A DNA stretch of 64,000 nt from Fidelibacterota bacterium SCGC AAA298-D23. GTDB taxonomy: Bacteria; Fidelibacterota; Marinisomatia; Marinisomatales; Marinisomataceae. Location: contig AQSI01000001.1 of the NCBI GenBank assembly GCA_000402655.1, positions 248,001 through 312,000 of the forward strand, written 5' to 3'. The notes beneath the pieces were generated by a model that saw only the letters and a program-made list of their open reading frames with translations, did not search any database and was not told the DNA's origin. Shown piece after piece: positions 62,206 through 64,000 of the stretch; within the stretch, counting starts at the first letter, position 1, and the number at the start of each line of letters is the position of its first letter. The translations under genes and the position numbers were made by a program.

Positions 62206-64000
62206 TTGAGTTTTTTCACTACCTATAGCAAAAAACTAGAAAACCTAATTGCCGCAGTTATTTTTTTAATAACTTTTGCAGTTTATTTTTCAACAATGGC
62301 TCCTACAGTATCATTTTGGGATACAGGAGAATTCATTGCCACTTCGCATATTTTAGGAGTTCCTCATCCACCTGGGAGTCCTTTATTTTTATTAGTTGGT
62401 AAATTCTTTAGCTTAATACCTTTGAGTAGTGATATTGCTTTCAGGGTGAATATATTTTCTCCAATCATAAGTGCTCTTACTATTAGCCTCCTGTTTCTAA
62501 TTTGTAACGAATTTATTGATAGAGTGGATCCCAATGATGATAATAGATTTTTCAAAATGTGGTCCTCTTTAACAGCTTCTTTAACTTTTGCATTTACTCA
62601 TAGTCATTGGTTTAATGCTGTTGAAACAGAGGTGTATGCATTTAGCGGCTTTATGACTGCTTTAGTTGTGTACTTAATAATGTTATGGTCTAATAAAATT
62701 GATGACTCAAGTCATGTCGTTTATTTAATGCTGATAAGCTATATAATTGGATTAGCAACAGGTCTTCATTTACTTAATTTGTTAACTATACCATTTATTG
62801 GTTTAATAATATATCATACAATAGGAAAATTAAGTACTCAGAACTTATTTCTCACTTTATCACTATCAATAATTATTTTTTTTGGGATTCAAAGTTTTAT
62901 TATTCAAGGTTTACCACAAATTACTTTATCAATAGGTCTTACGGGTCTTATTTGTTTAATTCTTTTGTTGTTTATTCTTGCTGGATATTCTATCCAAAAA
63001 AATAAAGCATTGTCGTCTATATTTTTGTCGTGTGTATTATTAATAATTATTGGTTATTCAACTTATTTTGCAATTTTTATTAGATCAGGTCAAGATCCTA
63101 ATATTGATGAAAACAATCCTGAAACTGTTGAAGAAGCAATTTCTTATCTAAATAGAGATCAGTATGGTCAAATGACCATTTTACCTAGAAAATTTGATAA
63201 TCTTCCTTCAAAAATATCTATTGTTGGTTCTCCTAATAGCAATCGAGAGTTTTCATTTGAACAGGAAATAGATTATATGTTATATGATATACCTTCTCAA
63301 GCAAACTTTCTATGGAATTATCAAATTAAAAAAATGTATATCAGATATTTTTTATGGCAATTTGCTGGGAAGGGAGGAAGCGATGATCCCTTCGTTGCAA
63401 ATGTTGGGGCTACTTCAAGTGAAGACGGTGTAGATTGGAGACAGTTTGGATTACCAATTGCACTAATTATGGGTCTAATTGGTTTTGGATATCATTTTAG
63501 AAAAAACAAAAAAGATGCATTTTCACTGTTAGTATTATTCTTAATGACTGGTGTTGCAATTATTTTTTATTTAAATCAAGATGCACCACAACCAAGAGAA
63601 AGAGATTACGCATATGTAGCAAGTTTTATGACATTTTCTATTTGGATTGGTTTAGGCGTTTACGCATTTATTAATTTCATTACAGAATCCTTATTAGAAA
63701 AGTCAATCAAACTAAAATCTTCATATTTCATGATTGTTTTATTTATTCTTTTTATGCCAACTCGAATGTTAATTGCAAATTATCATGAACATGATAGGAC
63801 TGGTAATTACATTGCTTGGGATATGGCATATAATATGTTACAAACATGCGAACCAAACTCAATTCTTTTTACAAACGGTGATAATGACACGTTTCCATTA
63901 TGGTATTTACAGGAAGTTGAGAAAATTAGAACAGATGTTGTAGTTGCTAATCTTAGTCTACTTAATACACCATGGTATGTAGATCAATTAAAAGAACGTT
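62206..64000 (+). CDS. DUF2723 membrane protein (partial, runs off the window)
   Basis: At least 598 codons from a TTG at 62206; no stop before the window edge. After the first membrane helix comes the family signature MAPTVSFWDTGEFIATSHILGVPHPPGSPLFLLVGKFF, with the D and E residues used by GT-C enzymes. A second conserved part, INxHEHDRTGNYIAWDMAYNML, and NGDNDTFPLWYLQEVE follow. DUF2723 is related to TMEM260 protein O-mannosyltransferases; a glycosyltransferase role is inferred. The start codon is uncertain, as the family tolerates a few residues either way. Confidence 0.88.
   Translation, partial: MSFFTTYSKKLENLIAAVIFLITFAVYFSTMAPTVSFWDTGEFIATSHILGVPHPPGSPLFLLVGKFFSLIPLSSDIAFRVNIFSPIISALTISLLFLICNEFIDRVDPNDDNRFFKMWSSLTASLTFAFTHSHWFNAVETEVYAFSGFMTALVVYLIMLWSNKIDDSSHVVYLMLISYIIGLATGLHLLNLLTIPFIGLIIYHTIGKLSTQNLFLTLSLSIIIFFGIQSFIIQGLPQITLSIGLTGLICLILLLFILAGYSIQKNKALSSIFLSCVLLIIIGYSTYFAIFIRSGQDPNIDENNPETVEEAISYLNRDQYGQMTILPRKFDNLPSKISIVGSPNSNREFSFEQEIDYMLYDIPSQANFLWNYQIKKMYIRYFLWQFAGKGGSDDPFVANVGATSSEDGVDWRQFGLPIALIMGLIGFGYHFRKNKKDAFSLLVLFLMTGVAIIFYLNQDAPQPRERDYAYVASFMTFSIWIGLGVYAFINFITESLLEKSIKLKSSYFMIVLFILFMPTRMLIANYHEHDRTGNYIAWDMAYNMLQTCEPNSILFTNGDNDTFPLWYLQEVEKIRTDVVVANLSLLNTPWYVDQLKER

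Noticed and set aside
178..64000. Many extra open frames of 60-140 codons on either strand (for example 5053-5418, 42434-42862, 54944-55264)
   Set aside because: They lie wholly inside strongly supported genes in another frame, without family motifs or start signals.
1..64000. CRISPR arrays, insertion sequences, prophage, toxin-antitoxin pairs or origin-like repeats
   Set aside because: No regularly spaced repeats, inverted-repeat-bounded transposase genes, phage structural genes or DnaA-box clusters were seen when reading both strands.

Overview
The window looks like a contiguous piece of a small, AT-rich (roughly 30% GC by eye, not computed) genome of a marine Gram-negative bacterium in the FCB group. 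My best guess is Marinimicrobia (SAR406) or a close relative. The basis is the very tight packing, mostly weak Shine-Dalgarno signals, a carboxypeptidase-regulatory-like TonB-dependent receptor, a DUF2723 membrane protein, DUF1844 and C4 zinc-ribbon proteins, and an outer-membrane and polysaccharide-export gene set. No rRNA is present, so the assignment is inference. I see no insertion sequences, prophage, CRISPR array or integrase.

Layout. 1-16.9 kb is core housekeeping: the end of dxr, then rseP; a leftward block (DUF3108 protein, threonylcarbamoyl-AMP synthase, LpxL-type acyltransferase); a rightward NfeD-FloA-adk-coaE block with an esterase lipoprotein and an AlkA-like glycosylase; a leftward esterase and amidinotransferase-fold enzyme; a rightward operon (methylase-like protein, YqeY, CvpA, dnaG) that ends in the one clear intrinsic terminator; and a large leftward TonB-dependent receptor with its own promoter and leader hairpin. 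17-39.4 kb is a surface-polysaccharide region: DegT aminotransferase, Wzi-like protein, a short UDP-sugar dehydrogenase, several SDR epimerases/dehydratases, Wza-like export protein, Wzx, heptose kinase, Wzz, O-antigen ligase/polymerase, initiating sugar-phosphate transferase, GmhA, a GDP-mannose 3,5-epimerase and glycosyltransferases. Inside it lies a sulfation module (APS kinase, two sulfotransferases, a class IV aminotransferase) together with a CAU-anticodon tRNA. 39.4-42.3 kb is a compact methyl-cycle cassette (SET-domain protein, metK, ahcY). 42.4-64 kb is again housekeeping: zinc-ribbon protein, RNase P RNA, fabH, PgpH-like HD phosphodiesterase, ybeY, mazG, EnvC-like protein, holB, metG, tatD, rsmA, rpsU, a GlmM-like mutase, valS, recG, DUF1844 and the start of a DUF2723 protein cut by the window edge.

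How the genes fit together. The polysaccharide region appears able to start a chain on a lipid carrier, supply unusual sugars (heptose from GmhA and the heptose kinase, a GME-type epimerised GDP-sugar, a uronic acid from the short dehydrogenase), flip, polymerise and export it, and probably sulfate it with PAPS made by CysC. The NfeD/FloA pair, RseP, PgpH-like and EnvC-like proteins are envelope quality-control and signalling parts.

The points most worth a second look are: a DnaG primase whose four zinc ligands are all replaced; the SET-metK-ahcY cassette; a methylase-fold protein with a broken catalytic motif; a tRNA and the RNase P RNA each lying within 5-11 bases of a downstream start codon; and the sulfotransferase/aminotransferase/CysC group.
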